Shown here one piece after another: positions 1-12,355 of a DNA stretch of 64,000 nucleotides (position 1 is the first letter of the stretch; every line of letters begins with the position of its first letter). The stretch lies in assembly GCA_973895155.1 (NCBI GenBank), contig OZ316894.1, forward strand, positions 2,418,001 to 2,482,000. Direction: 5' to 3'. The notes beneath the pieces were generated by a model, which had not been told where the DNA came from, ran no database searches, and worked only from the letters and a program-made list of their open reading frames with translations. The translations under genes were made by a program, and so were the position numbers. The stretch is from Marsupella aquatica (Eukaryota > Marchantiophyta).

Positions 1-1887
1 TCTATTCCTCCGGAGAATCTGCTTCCTTGCTCGCTGGCTGGCCTGCAACTTTCTTCCACCCTCTGCTGCTGTGCTGCATCTGCTTCCAACCTCTGCCGTG
101 CTGCATCCAGCATCCAGCTCCAGGCCCTGGTCCCAGACCCAGTTCCAGTCCCAGTCCCTGCCATTGCGCAGAAGCTCGCAGATTTCTGTACCGACCAACC
201 AATGGCCGATTTGCATCGAGCGAGAGTCTGCAGGTCTGCTGAGCGGGAGGTGGGATTGGGAGTGTCGATTGTGGAAGTGGAGTGGAGTGGAGTGGAGTGG
301 CGGCTGCTCACGAAGGAGCAGGCAATGAGGCAAGGCAAGAGGAGACAAGGGAGCTGCGAGCTACAGTCGGTGGATGAATGAAAAAGGAGTCAGCAGCAGA
401 GTAGTAGCCCCCCTGCAAAGTTGAGCTGATGAATGGTGTATGATGGGAGTGAGTGAGCGAGGCGGACGAGAAGAGACGAGGGTGGGGTGGGTGGTGGGGT
501 GGTGGTGGTGGTGGTGGTGGCTCTTGTTGGCGTGGAGCGAGGGAAAATCGTCTGTGGGGAGAAAAAATGGAGGGAGTCGTCAGCAGGACATCGGTGATAG
601 AATGATGGCAGATTGCCAGAAGTGCTGGACGACGACAAGGGGGGCATTAGTGAACTCTCAGAGTGGCTACGGTAGTTTACTGCTGTAACTCACTCACTCC
701 GCACATGCTCCTCCATTGCTGGGGCTTGGCTTGTCCTGGCGCTGAACAAGATTACTGCCGCACTGCCGGACGCCTGCTGCCACCACCTAAAGCTCGCGCG
801 CTTCTGCACAGGTAGAGCGTGTTCCTCGTCCTCCTCGTGAAGGAGGGCTTGCACCCATCATTCTCGTCCTGGTCCTCCTCCCTCCTCCATCTTCGCTCTA
901 CTGCTGCAGCTGCTGCTGCGGCCCTCCCTCCCAATCCGCCGCCACCGACGGCAGGATGCGCTCACCGACTCGCCCAATGCTTGCAAATCCTGTTGATTTT
1001 CATCTGTCTGCTCCTCCTCCCCCTCCTCCTGCTTCTCCTCCTGCCAAGTGAAAGAGTATTCCTCCGTCCTTCCCTTCCGGGCTGCCATCTCGGTTGCCAT
1101 CTCGACTGCCATTGCTTCTCGTCTCTTCTCTTCTCATCTCTCAGCTGGGTTGGCTTTGGTTGCACTGCTGGTGCACCATCTCGTGCGACGAATTTTTGCA
1201 TCATTTGGGTTTGTTGTCTCGTCTCAGCCGCTTTGGCTTTGGTCGCACTGGTCGTGCCCCTCTTCTTGGACGAAGCGACCCCTCATTTGGGTGTGGAGAA
1301 AAGGAGACAATGGAGAAGAGGAGGAGATAAACACTGCCTCTTGAGTGTTGGAATGTGGTGGATTTGACGTACCCAGGACTTGGGGTGGACTCGTGACTGT
1401 CTGTACGAGTGTGGATCTACTGTCCAGGCGATGACGATGATCTTCGGTGCAGCTTAGGTTAGGTGAGGGCCTCGCTGGATCATACAACAGGGAGAAGTTG
1501 GGCAGGCTGATTCCCATTGTGATTTTAAAGTAAAGATTGCCACCACTTGCACTTGCCCTGTGCAAATGTATGTAAGTGGGGTTGATAACTCGCCAGCCCT
1601 TCTTGTGTTAATGCAATTGGAGGAAAATGTAGTGAGGCTTAGCCCTGAGATGTTGTTGCTGCAGTCGGGGCACTATTACAGTTGTTTGTCGATCACTGGG
1701 AAGCGTGTGGAGTTCAATATGAGAGTCTCTAGGTGCCAACAAGGAACGGGATCAATCGGGGTTTCGGAAAGTGGATGCAGCTGGTTGACACATCACAGCA
1801 ATGCCGCACCCTCTGGATGCCCGGGCAGGACAACATTCTAGATTATTTCAGGGGCTAGGCAGAAAATAGTAACTGGCCATTGTAGAG
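1..1887 (+). promoter_or_regulatory. Upstream region and probable 5' leader of the LRR receptor gene
   Basis: No convincing coding exon is visible. The stretch has low-complexity blocks: about five GGAGT units near 277-300, a TGG/GGGT run near 480-520, and pyrimidine-rich CTCCTC tracts near 830-1060. Several overlapping frames are open only because of this composition. The final ~350 bases before the ATG at 1888 hold possible donor and acceptor sites (GTAAGT near 1571, TTACAG near 1676), so a leader intron is possible but not established. Promoter function is inferred only from position. Confidence 0.4.
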
Positions 1888-4800
1888 ATGGAGGTAGTTC
1901 TTTCTTCGCATAGTTTGTGGAACAGGAGGAAGACAATGCAGAGAACACCTTCCGCATTTGTTGTACCACTGCTGCTGTTCTTATTCGTCTACTTCCCATC
2001 CCTAACCGTTTGGGCTCAACAAATGCCGTCCGGGGACGCTCTTGCCTTGATTCGATTCAAGCAGAAGATAACACTTGATCCAACCGGATATCTCCAAAGC
2101 ACTTGGAATGAGAACTCTTTGGACGCTAAAGGATGTCCGAAGAATTGGTATGGTGTAAATTGTTCCGACCAGGGTAATGTTATTACTGTAAGCTTGGCTA
2201 ACCTTGCTCTTCAGGGGGAGCTCGTCAGTGGAACGCTGGGCAGTCTCTTTGGTCTCTTGAATCTCTCCCTTTCGAACAACTCGTTCAGGGGCACGCTGCC
2301 GGATGACTTTGGGAGTCTTGCTAAGATCGTTTACATAGATTTATCGGATAACAGGTTTGTGGGTTTAATACCCGGTAGCTTGGTCAACCTGCCCTCGTTG
2401 ACCAACCTGAGCCTGGCTGGAAATGGGCTAAATGGGTCGATTCCTATGAGCCTTGGTATGTCCATACAAAACCTGGATTTGAGCAGGAACAAGCTGGGAG
2501 GACCAATACCTAACACTTTGACCCAATTACAACAGCTGGTGGCACTCAATCTCTCCACCAACAATCTGGAAGGAAGCATTCCACAACAGTTTCCGAACTT
2601 GCTGCTGCTGGAGACGTTGGACCTTCAAGGAAATCAGCTTTCAGGGAGTATAGACTCTTCTTTGCTCGCTCTCAGCAAAATCTGGTATGCGGATTTGAGC
2701 TCAAATAAATTCACAGGGCGTCTACCGTGGCAGCTATCAGCACCTGTCTCGAACGTCGTGCAGCACGTCAACCTGAGCCATAATCAGCTTTCGGATACAT
2801 TTAGCACCGTCGGAGTTCTTTTTACGTCTTCTTTGATGGTTCTGGATATTAGTTACAATCAGCTCTATGGACCGCTGCCAAGTTTCCAATACGCGATTGC
2901 TCTTACGTCTCTGAGGCTGAATGACAACTCGTTATCGAACTCTATCCCAGCAACTCTTTACCAAAGTCCGTCCATGCTGACCGAATTGGATCTGAGCGCA
3001 AATCAGCTCACTGGTATGTATATATCTAAAGCTGACTTAGTAGGCATCTTCCTATGCTTGCTGCGGTCCATGCCCCCCGGCCCCTCCCTTCAACCAACAA
3101 ATGCTCTCCCTTTATTTCTCACCCATCTCTCTTTGAGAGCTCTGATATGGCTTGGAAGTAATCCCCTTCGTTTTTGAGGGACATGAGTGACATGCTCTGA
3201 GACATTTGGTAGTAGAAACATTAGTGTTATGGATCTTGCTTCTGCATGGACGGTCATATCCCCGGTGTCAAACCTTGGATGTGAATCTTATTTGCATAGT
3301 GTGTTGTGTCTTGAAGTGCCTGGGCATTTGAAGTCTTTAATGTCGGAGGTAGTTTTCGTCCTGTAGGATTTCTAAGAGAGGGCTGACTGCTTGTTCGAAT
3401 GGCGCTTATGGTGGGGGCACTTTATTTCCAATGAAGTCAGTGAAGGATCAGTTTGAAAAAGGAGTGGAGGAAACAAGGGGATAGTATCTGTTTGCGAACA
3501 TTTTAGGTCGTAGCTCTGCTCTGACATTAGAACTGTACAGGACATCTCGGGAAGAGGTTCACATGGTTGCCAGGGAGAGATGGGATGTTCTGAAGTTCAG
3601 AGTCAGATGTTGAGTTGAAGTAGCCCTGACGAAGTGCTTTGTTTGATGACATTCAGCAGGCTAATGTTGTGCGTATGCGCTTCTCGTACATGCTGATCAC
3701 GGGGATCTGGTTTTTGTTCTTGCAGGACCTGTCCAGGCGATCACATCCAATTTCTTGACAACAATCAATCTATCAAAAAATATGCTTGATGGGACTCTGC
3801 CTTCTTCCATAGGACAATGCAAGTCTTTGGACTTGAGCAGCAACAAGTTCCATGGAGATGTGTTGGTGATGCAGAGCTGGGGGCAGATATTGCAAAGGCT
3901 TGATCTGAGCCACAATCAGCTTACAGGACCAGTCGGCGATTTGAATCCATTCCAACAGCTGATTTATTTGAATTTCTCTCAGAACCAGCTTTCAGGCTCT
4001 CTCCCAGGTCCATTTGGGTCATCACAGGTCCTAAGTGTCGTTGACTTAAGCTCCAATCAGTTTGGAGGAGGGATCCCACGTTCCTTTTTTTACTCCTCGC
4101 TAACGTCTCTGTCGCTTTCACATAATCAGTTTTCTGGACCCATACCAATTTCAGCGAACTCTTCCCCTTCATCTTCTGCACCAGCTCCACTTGTGAGTCC
4201 CAGTCATCTGCAGGTACTGGCTGATACGACCCAGCTTTCACCTCTTCTTTTGCTAGATCTTTCAAGTAATCATCTCACTGGTTCAATTCCTGGAAAAATA
4301 GGCGCCATATCCAACCTGGTAGTCTTGAATCTTAGTAATAACTCACTATCCGGCCAAATTTCATCCCAATTAGATGGACTCAATAGCCTTCAAGATCTTG
4401 ATTTATCAAGGAATCAGCTAACTGGATCTATACCTCCTCTGTTACCTAACAGCCTGACAGTGTTGAACCTCTCGAGAAATAATCTTTCAGGGCCTGTGCC
4501 TAAAAGTTTAGCCAGATTTCCTTACTCGTCATTTTTCCCTGGAAATCCTCTATTGATATGGTCAGGTAATGGTCCTCAAAAGTCGCCTTCTCGAGAAGAT
4601 GATTCACACTCAAAAGTGACAGCAGGTTTGATTGGAGGAATCACAGCAGGAGCGGTTGTTGTCTTCCTTATAGGCGTTTTCATCTACTGTTACAGGTATC
4701 CCAAATCTAAAGGTAGTACTCCGGCATCTGAGTTTGGTGGAAGTCAAAGAGGATTTGAACAATTTAAGGCACCTGCAGGTCAAACCCCAGCCGAGGTTGA

Positions 4801-6442
4801 AGATGATTTAGAGCTTGGTGCTCCTAATGCTTTGCCAGTCGTGGCTGCTGGGAAAAGTGTGAATTCCATGAAGGGAAAGAGTAGTCCCACCAAAATTGGC
4901 TCTCCAGAGGCCAAGGTGGGGAACGATATACATGAACGGGATACAGGTCCCACTGATAACCAGCGGCTACCATCCGTGACCGAAGATGTACTGTCCCCTG
5001 CACACCCACTTGTTTCGAAGGTGTCTCCAGAGCACGTAATTGAACAGAAGGTGAATTCACCCGAACAGTTAGTGGGTGATGTGTTTTTCCTAGATAAGAC
5101 TCTTTCATTCTCTGCAGAAGATTTATCAAGAGCTCCTGCTGAGGTCCTGGGTAGAAGTAATCATGGAACTTCGTACAAGGCAACTCTTGATGATGACCAC
5201 GTCTTGGTTGTAAAGTGGCTCAAAGTAGAGCTGGCTAAAAGTAGAAAGGAATTCGGAATGGAAGCAAAGAAGTTTGGTAACATCAAGCACCAAAACTTAA
5301 TGTCATTGAAAGGCTTTTATTGGGGGCCCCGTGAGCATGAAAAGCTGATCTTATCTGATTATGTGGCTGGAGGAAACTTAGCCGATCGACTCCAAGGTGA
5401 GCATCTATTTCTTGTTTAACTGATGGTCCTGTGGCGTTCTTGTTTTGAGAGGTGTCAAGGTTCTGGTGACTTTCCTACAACGCGGTCTGTGATTTTCAAG
5501 CACTCGTTCCAGAGTGCTTTTGTTCGAGCATTATAAATTGAAGTGGAAACCATGTCCTTATTTTGATTTCCAAAGAATGCACATCATAGATAATGTAGCA
5601 TTGAGGAAATTCATTCTCAAAATTAATCTCGCCTCGCTTCTCCCAGATCTACGGAAATGTAGGTGGTCAATAAATGATTTAAAAGTATCGTCTGCTTAAT
5701 TGCTTGAGCGTTGTACTCTTGTACGTCTAGAGGTTTCGTATTTCTTTGAAGTGATTTGCAAACATTGTGCCTCTCAGAGATCCATGCATGGGCTTGTGAC
5801 ATATTAGGAAATATGATTTTGAAAACTTCCATCTTTGTGCGTGCAGAAAGGACAGAACTGTCACTGCCACTATTGACTTGGCCGCAACGGCTCAAAGTAG
5901 CTGTGGACGTTTCTCGTGGGCTTTTGTATCTACATACAAGGCATCGCTGGGCACATGGGAATATCAAGGCATCTAATATATTGCTCACAGAAGATCCAAA
6001 CTTCGAAGCTCGACTTTCAGACTTCAGCCTGCACCGGCTCATGACGCCTGCTGGGATTGAAAACCAAGTTATCAACTCAGGTGCATTAGGGTATTGTGCA
6101 CCTGAACTTTTGGCTGGCAAGAAGCCGAGGCCCTCCTCGAAGTCTGATGTTTTCTCATTTGGTGTTATCTTGATGGAATTAATCACAGGTAAGAGTGCTG
6201 GAGATATAGTATCTGCAAGCACTGGGATTGTAGATTTACCAGATTGGGTAAGGGTGGTTGCTAATGAAGGTCATGCGATTGATTGCTATGACACGGCGTT
6301 AGTTGGGGTGGACCGAGATCTAGAACCTCCTATGGGAATTGAAACGGTGCTTGCCCTGTCTCTAAGTTGTGCTGCTCCCCAATCATCCAGACCCAGTATG
6401 AGAGTCGTTCATGAGGGGCTTGCCGCTATCAACCTTGAATGA
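1888..6442 (+). CDS. GHR1-like: LRR receptor-like (pseudo)kinase, GHR1 type, three exons
   Basis: Joining 1888-3013, 3726-5396 and 5847-6442 at GT-AG sites keeps one frame of about 1130 aa. Order of parts: signal peptide (hydrophobic run after a second ATG at 1936), LRRNT domain with the CPKNWYGVNC motif, about 20 plant LRRs (LxxLxLSxNxLxGxIP), a membrane segment near residues 673-696, a hydrophilic linker, then a kinase domain from about residue 835. The glycine loop is GRSNHGTSYKA and a lysine is kept in VVKWLK. The catalytic loop reads HGNIKASN, with no HRD aspartate, and DFG is replaced by DFS, so this is probably an atypical kinase or pseudokinase. The phrases LSRAPAEVLG, YYWGPRE-like FYWGPRE, HRLMTP and GALGY resemble Arabidopsis GHR1, a plasma-membrane receptor of guard-cell H2O2/ABA signalling. 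Family placement is firm. One-to-one orthology is inferred. The LRR split at NQLTG/PVQA by intron 1 restores correctly on splicing. Confidence 0.9.
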
Positions 6443-8639
6443 CCCCAATCAATTTTTCTGTAGAAGTAAATCTTTCTGTAAAATCAATGTAAAGTGGACA
6501 GAGGTCTTTGTACAGACTTCAAAAAGATTCTGGAGATGGATGATGAACTGGAGTACGGGTTAGCCAGGGCAAATCGGCTATTTATGGTAGGACTCCTCAA
6601 ATTGGTACGGTATGGAGTCAGGAAATATCAAATTGCGTCCACTGGGTGGATGCAATCAGAGGGTTGGCACATTTCCTTGTGTAATGCTGTTGCCTCTCGT
6701 TCCCCTATGTTTCTCATATTCACACAACAGAAACTGTAGCCAGAAGGCTACATTGAAGTGTCACGGTGCACCTGTTGCACTCATCATTCACACCTGTTGT
6801 AAATCTTGTCACGAAGCTTTGAACTGGATTTCTCATCCGAGAGCTGCTAGTGTTCAATTGCTCATGGCTCCTGTTGTGGATCTTTGTGTATGACGGTCAA
6901 TGTGACAGAATGTTAGCTCGAAAACAAGTTGTACTGGGTGTGCCTTCTTGACCTATCCTGGTATGGGTCATGATTCTGGATTTTCTAATCTGGACTTCTG
7001 TACTTATTAGGTACTCAGATGCTTTCCATTTTCCTACTCACTCTTATGAAACATAGGAACTCCACTCTTTCATCCCGGTCGTTTCCTGATTGACCAATAG
7101 TAAGTCAACTGACGAGGCACATACCACTAGTCCACTGTCACAGGATATTGTTGAACAACGAGTCTCTGTAATCAAAGTGAATGTTTAACGAGCTTGATCG
7201 AAAGGTTTTTGAGCCTTGCTCTGAGGGGTTTAGATCGCTCTAGGCGAAGGCACTAATTTATGAAGAAAGGGCATTTTCTGCTGCAACTGTCGTCTGTTTT
7301 CTCGTGATTAGTGTCGTCAATATCTACCACCAGCATGAGCATCTTCATGAGGTGAATGGACGAGATCAAAATTTGTGGATATGCACTAGACGGTGTTCTT
7401 CCTGCTAAAACATGGAGACAACTACAGCGATGGAGGACTGCTGACAGAGAGTAGACTAGAAAAGACCATGTAATGTGAAGGTTTGAGAAAACAGTTACTA
7501 CCCTGCATCATTGTCTTCCGATCTTTGTCTGTGGCCGCTGTGGGATGGAGTTTTCGCCACCACACAGCCCTCGTATCTTTGGCAAAGGCCATTATAATAG
7601 ACAGCACAAGTTTCGGAGTTCACTGAAGGCAAGAAGTTCTACTCTTGAGTTTCAATCCGGGCATGAACTCAGGGCGCTTCTCAGCAGCCGTAGCCTAGGG
7701 ATGTCTCCACCATCAGTCATCTTTACATATAATTCTGGTACACGTCTTCCCAAGAATGAGATTCGAGCAATTCAATTACCCACCACGAATGATTCAAGCA
7801 ATTTAATGTGAATAGTTCTAAATCACAACTTGCCTGGATAGCCAATCCTGGCAAGCTTTGATACTCATTTCACATACAGTGTAATTGTGTGTATGAAATG
7901 CTACCTTTATGAAAGTTCCTGAAAATACTACAACTGTTCAATACACGCGTTTTATCCAATATGCTATTTTAGAGTATTTGAGTGTCTATTCACCTAGGCA
8001 AATGGACGGGGACGGTTAAAGGCCCCTTTTTATTTGGGACCTCTGGTTTAAGGAATCTCAATCAAAAATATCGTATTTAAATATAAGACTTTGTCACAAA
8101 AAGTTTCTAAGAAGTGTACATCAGTCCCTGCCAATTGGGATGCCTAAGAGTTATAATAACTGATAATTTGATCTTAAACTGTTTTTACCATTTGTCCTAT
8201 TTGTAAGAAACTTGAAGATGCGACAACCTGCATTTGGTTACAGAGATGAACCCTAAGGCTGACAACTGATAATGACAAATAGTGGAACCGTACAAATGAA
8301 GTGTAAGTTGATGGTCAAAGGGATCATCCTAAGGGAGCTATCAGAACTATGAGCGATATATATATATGACAAAGAACTGTATATTGAAGGTTTTGAAGGT
8401 CAAGAAGCTATCATTTTCATTGGTCGTCACAGTGACGGCAGTATCACATATTTAGAGTTGCATGATGTCTAAAAAGCAAGTCATCCCTTCAAAAAGCTCC
8501 CACCGTGTAGTTAGTCATACCAACAAATGCTTAGTAACAAAATGTGGATGGCAAAGAACAAGCTCGCAGAGCCTGTAAAGGAAGAAACGGACATGGAGGG
8601 ACACCTTTTTTTTTGTGCTAGATGGTAAATATTCCGAGG
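6443..8639. other. 3' UTR and intergenic DNA, no gene seen
   Basis: The first few hundred bases probably include the receptor's 3' UTR. Short open frames (for example an 88-aa frame at 7545-7811) show no recognisable domain and no splice context. AT-rich stretches occur near 7860-8110. Confidence 0.5.
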
Positions 8640-9640
8640 GAGATTCATAGAGAGCCACATACCTTCCATAGTTCTGAGAGCTCGTTTAGCATGATTGAAA
8701 CAAGCCCATCTATCTCCAAGAGTTCTGGTAGTTTCTTTCAGCATAGTTGAAGTCAGCCCAAGTATGTCTCATACTTCTGATAGCTCGCGGGATAGCTCGT
8801 TTCGCATGATAGAAGTGAGCTCATGTATCCCAAGACTTCTAATAGTTTTTTGAACATAGTTCAAGCAAGACCAAGGATCTCTCAGAGTTCTGATCGGGGT
8901 TGTGATAGCTCGTTGCGCCCCGCGTTTAGCGTGATTGAAGTGAGCCCGTATATCTCCAAGAATCCTAATAGTTCTTTCAACATAGTTGAAGTAAGCCCAA
9001 GAATCGCTCATAGTTCTGATAGCTCCCTTAGGATGATTGAAGTGAGCACATGTATCTCCAAGTATTCGAATAGTTCTTTCAACGCAGTTCAAACAAGCCC
9101 AAGTATCTCTCAGCGTTCCTATAGCTCCTTTAGCATGACCCATGTATCTCCAAGAGTTGTGAGGGTCGGACTTTGGACATAGCTCAAGCAAGCCCACATA
9201 TCTCTAGTATTTCTGACGATCTTTCTAGCCGCCGGACAGAAGGGTCGCAAGATAACATTTATCTTCCTACTGCTGTCCACATACTAGATGGGAAATTGCC
9301 CCAAGGAGATCCGTCCCCTCTTCTCGTTACTGAAGGGAGCCCCTGTATCTCCAAAACTTCTGATTGCTCTTGTCGGTTAATTGAACCAAGCACAAGTATC
9401 TCCAATAATTCTGACAGTTCTTCCAGCCGCCATACAGAAGGTAACCCTTGGAGGACGAGATTTACCTTCCTGCTACTCTCCAGACATTAGACGTCGGGGG
9501 GAGTGCCCCAAGGAGATTCAAGCCCTCTTCCCATTACGGAAGTGAGCCGACATGTCCCCAAGAGTTCTGGTACCCCTTCTAGCCTAAGTATGTCTAATAG
9601 TTCTGACGGTTTTTTAGCCCCCAGACAGAAGGGTCTAAGA
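8640..9640 (+). repeat. Degenerate ~51-bp minisatellite with coding-like serine repeats
   Basis: A ~51-bp unit recurs imperfectly. In one + frame (8823-9182) each unit encodes a ~17-residue phrase of the form VEVSPxISxxSxSSFN. Two alternating unit types give a ~102-bp higher-order period. From about 9200 a longer segment with the phrase LPQGDPSPL is interspersed, and it recurs near 9503 and in degraded form near 9437. Frames are broken by stops, so the present copy is probably not a gene. It may be the wreck of a repetitive protein gene or of a retroelement: the next 150 bases contain a gag-like phrase, ETWLEDFEAI, near 9790. Confidence 0.65.
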
Positions 9641-11014
9641 GTGAGAGTGATCATTCTACTGCTCTCCGGACGCCATTATTGTCTGTAACTCCGGTGCTAT
9701 TATCTCCGCCTGTACTAAATCGGACTCTCTGTTCAGAGGAGCTGATATTGAATATGGAAATTTTCGTGGGTTGCTGAAAGAGAACCCCGAGACATGGCTA
9801 GAAGATTTCGAAGCTATTTGAAATAAGTATTTTTTGAGGAATTTATGGACAAGGTTCCGTTTCATACTGTGCTAACAAAGACAAAACCAGACAAGAAAGA
9901 GGAGCCATGAGTAGCTTCGGACGTATGTTTCGAGACTTCAGACTTTACCTCGTAAACTCAACATATCAGTACCATAACAGTTTCAGCTATATAGCTGGAC
10001 TTCCCAAAACAGCGAACGATTAGCTCCAGCACCATGAGGGAGGCAGCCTCGGCAACAAAAGATCAGTTGGAGAGAAAGCAAGAGAATGGACCTTAAGCGA
10101 CGTAACAGAACAGTTGAAAATATATATGCAATTCTTAAACCTCTTCGTGTTCGTCGGATTCAATTGCCGATCCCGAGGAGTTCTTCTCATATGGATATAT
10201 TTGAAGAAACTAAATAGGTGCTCTCTGTCCACTTGGCCATGATTGTACTTGCGCGGAACTAGTACCTTTCAAAAACCCCATATGCTATTTCCAATGCAGA
10301 GGAAATACACATCTCCCACGTCAATGTCCCCCCCCAACAATTTTGATCTCTGGGATTATGCCAACTACGTGCCTTTTCACTACGCAAATTATTATGTTAA
10401 GACTCGTAAATTTTCCTATCCAGAATTTACCCCACCCATTGCACAAGTATCTTAACAAATTTCTGGTGGCTCCCAGCCCCCATTTTTCGTCTGACCGTCA
10501 GGGCTTTACACGTCTGTGAATGTAAGGGGCCAACTCTCGAGTTTCAACCACGAACATGAGGATCTCGACATCGTTGTGAGGATTTCGATTCAGACACATA
10601 TCCAGTGTAGAACGGTCACAACGACAGAGATGCTGGAAAGATAAATTCCAGAAATGAGCACGAGTAACTTCAACGGCTCATGAGAATCTGTTTCAGTCTA
10701 TTCGGAAGAAAAAAGACTCAAGAGGAAGAGACACTGCTCCGTAAACCTACTTTTGTCATAATTTCCGACCCGTTCCCATCACGGCTTTTATTACTCAAAT
10801 CAGTACCATATACTTCAATTTGACAAAAACTTTATACAGCCTGTATAACGCTACACAATCATAAGTAGAAAGGCCCAAAACAGGGAGGGGAGATCTGACT
10901 TCAGCTTGTGGTAGAATTATCATACTCCTTATTGACACCCTAACAGGGTATGTATGACCGGAAAACCTAACATCCTTAGAATAATTACAACTATGAGAGC
11001 TCCAACGAACGGAT
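9641..11014. other. Intergenic DNA, no gene seen
   Basis: A short retroelement gag-like phrase may occur near 9780-9830. Otherwise there are only short frames with no domain signal. The end of the stretch is likely the 3' UTR of the lipocalin on the opposite strand. Confidence 0.45.
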
Positions 11015-12355
11015 TCACTTTCCAGCAGCTGCTCTCAGCCACCACCAACCCTTCTTATCTGTCTTGGTTTCATCTTCGGAGGCTACCCCTTCGGGTTGAG
11101 GAGTTTTTTTCAGGAGGTTAGTGTCGTAACCATGGCTTGTAGCTTTTTCCAACAACTTGTCATAAATCTCATCACTGAGCTCAGGAGTCCGACTGAGAAC
11201 CTGTTGCACGCAACAACACTTTAGGTCAAATACTGTCATCGACTTCAAATCCTACTTTCCCATGCCTTCAAACTGAGAACGCCGATTGCAAAGCAACACG
11301 AGAGGGAGAAAACTGCAGTAGTTCCAAGATCCGAAGAGAAGTGTAATTTCTAGCATCCACTTCAAATTTTAATAAACAAGAACAGCGAATTGCAATTCAT
11401 AATCTCCACCACTTATTTCCATCGAATCATGTGTTTCCCTATGCAAGATCAAAATCAAGAGCCTGACAGTGATTACGAAAAGGTACAACCACAGATTCAT
11501 AACCATGTAGGTTTTCTATAGAGATAGAGCCTGAAAGGTTTATCTTAACAGCAATGGCAGGTTCTAATCCTGTCATAGAAAACTCTCGCTGGAAGTTTCA
11601 GCTGAGGAATACACAAGACAAACCTCCGGATTCTACAGGGCTAGTTCCGATAATTTGGACACTAGCGTGTCTTAGGGGTGCAACTTAGTCCAAGCAAAGT
11701 GACATTGAAGATATTGCTCAGTTCTTTACAATTCCAACGTCGCCCCATGCCAATAAAGTCAGCAAGAACAACTAAAGTTCTGTTTGATTAAGATATGTTT
11801 GTGAGAGAAATACCATATGAACCTTCACTTTCAACATGTGTATGTTCGTCTTAAGAGCAGTGACAGACAATCCATGACAAGACCTTCCATTCCCTTACAT
11901 TGGAGATATGATCGAGGCACCATTTTGGAAAAGAATTATAACAGTCCAGCTACAGAACAGCATTAAGAGAGGTGGACGACGAAAAAAGAACTCACCCATA
12001 GGTATTTCTTAGATGGCTGGCCAACGAGAGCGTATGAGTAATCCTTCTCTTCCAAAGCCAGCACCCAGTAATCGCCAGTCACAGGGAACAGAGGCAAAAA
12101 CGGTGGCACCCAGAACTTAACCAGCAGCTTGGCATCCTCAGATTTAGGGTCCGATTTCCATGCCTTCCCCTCAATGTAGCTCCGACTCCCGCCCACCCAA
12201 GTCTCGTTCAGAACATGGATGGTCTGATCCTCATTCAGAGTGTACGTGGCCCTGGAATTCGTCCCAGTCCTTGGCTGGAACCTGGACGGAATGGACGCAA
12301 TCTCATACCACCGCCCTGCGTACTTCGTCAAATCCACATTCTTCACTGTCTCCAT
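11015..12355 (-). CDS. TIL: Temperature-induced lipocalin, two exons
   Basis: Exon 1 is 12355-11996 and exon 2 is 11200-11015. The intron begins GTGAGT and ends CAG, and the join is in phase 0 (...KYLW / VLSRTPEL...). The product is about 181 aa, close to the ~186 aa of Arabidopsis TIL. The lipocalin GxW motif is YAGRWYEIAS near residue 11, followed by PSRFQPRTG, RATYTLN, HVLNETW, KFWVPPFLP, PVTGDYWVL and GQPSKKYLW, all hallmarks of plant TIL/bacterial Blc-type lipocalins. The C-terminus HGYDTNLLKKTPQ...WWWLRAAAGK matches the TIL tail. TILs lack a signal peptide and sit at the plasma membrane, protecting against heat, freezing and oxidative stress, probably by binding lipids. That role is known for the family and is not shown here. 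The gene looks intact. Confidence 0.95.

Noticed and set aside
819-1565. Leu/Ser-rich frames upstream of the receptor kinase (for example 819-1367 and 1224-1565)
   Set aside because: Pyrimidine-rich composition produces long low-complexity frames on both strands. No domain or signal beyond that.
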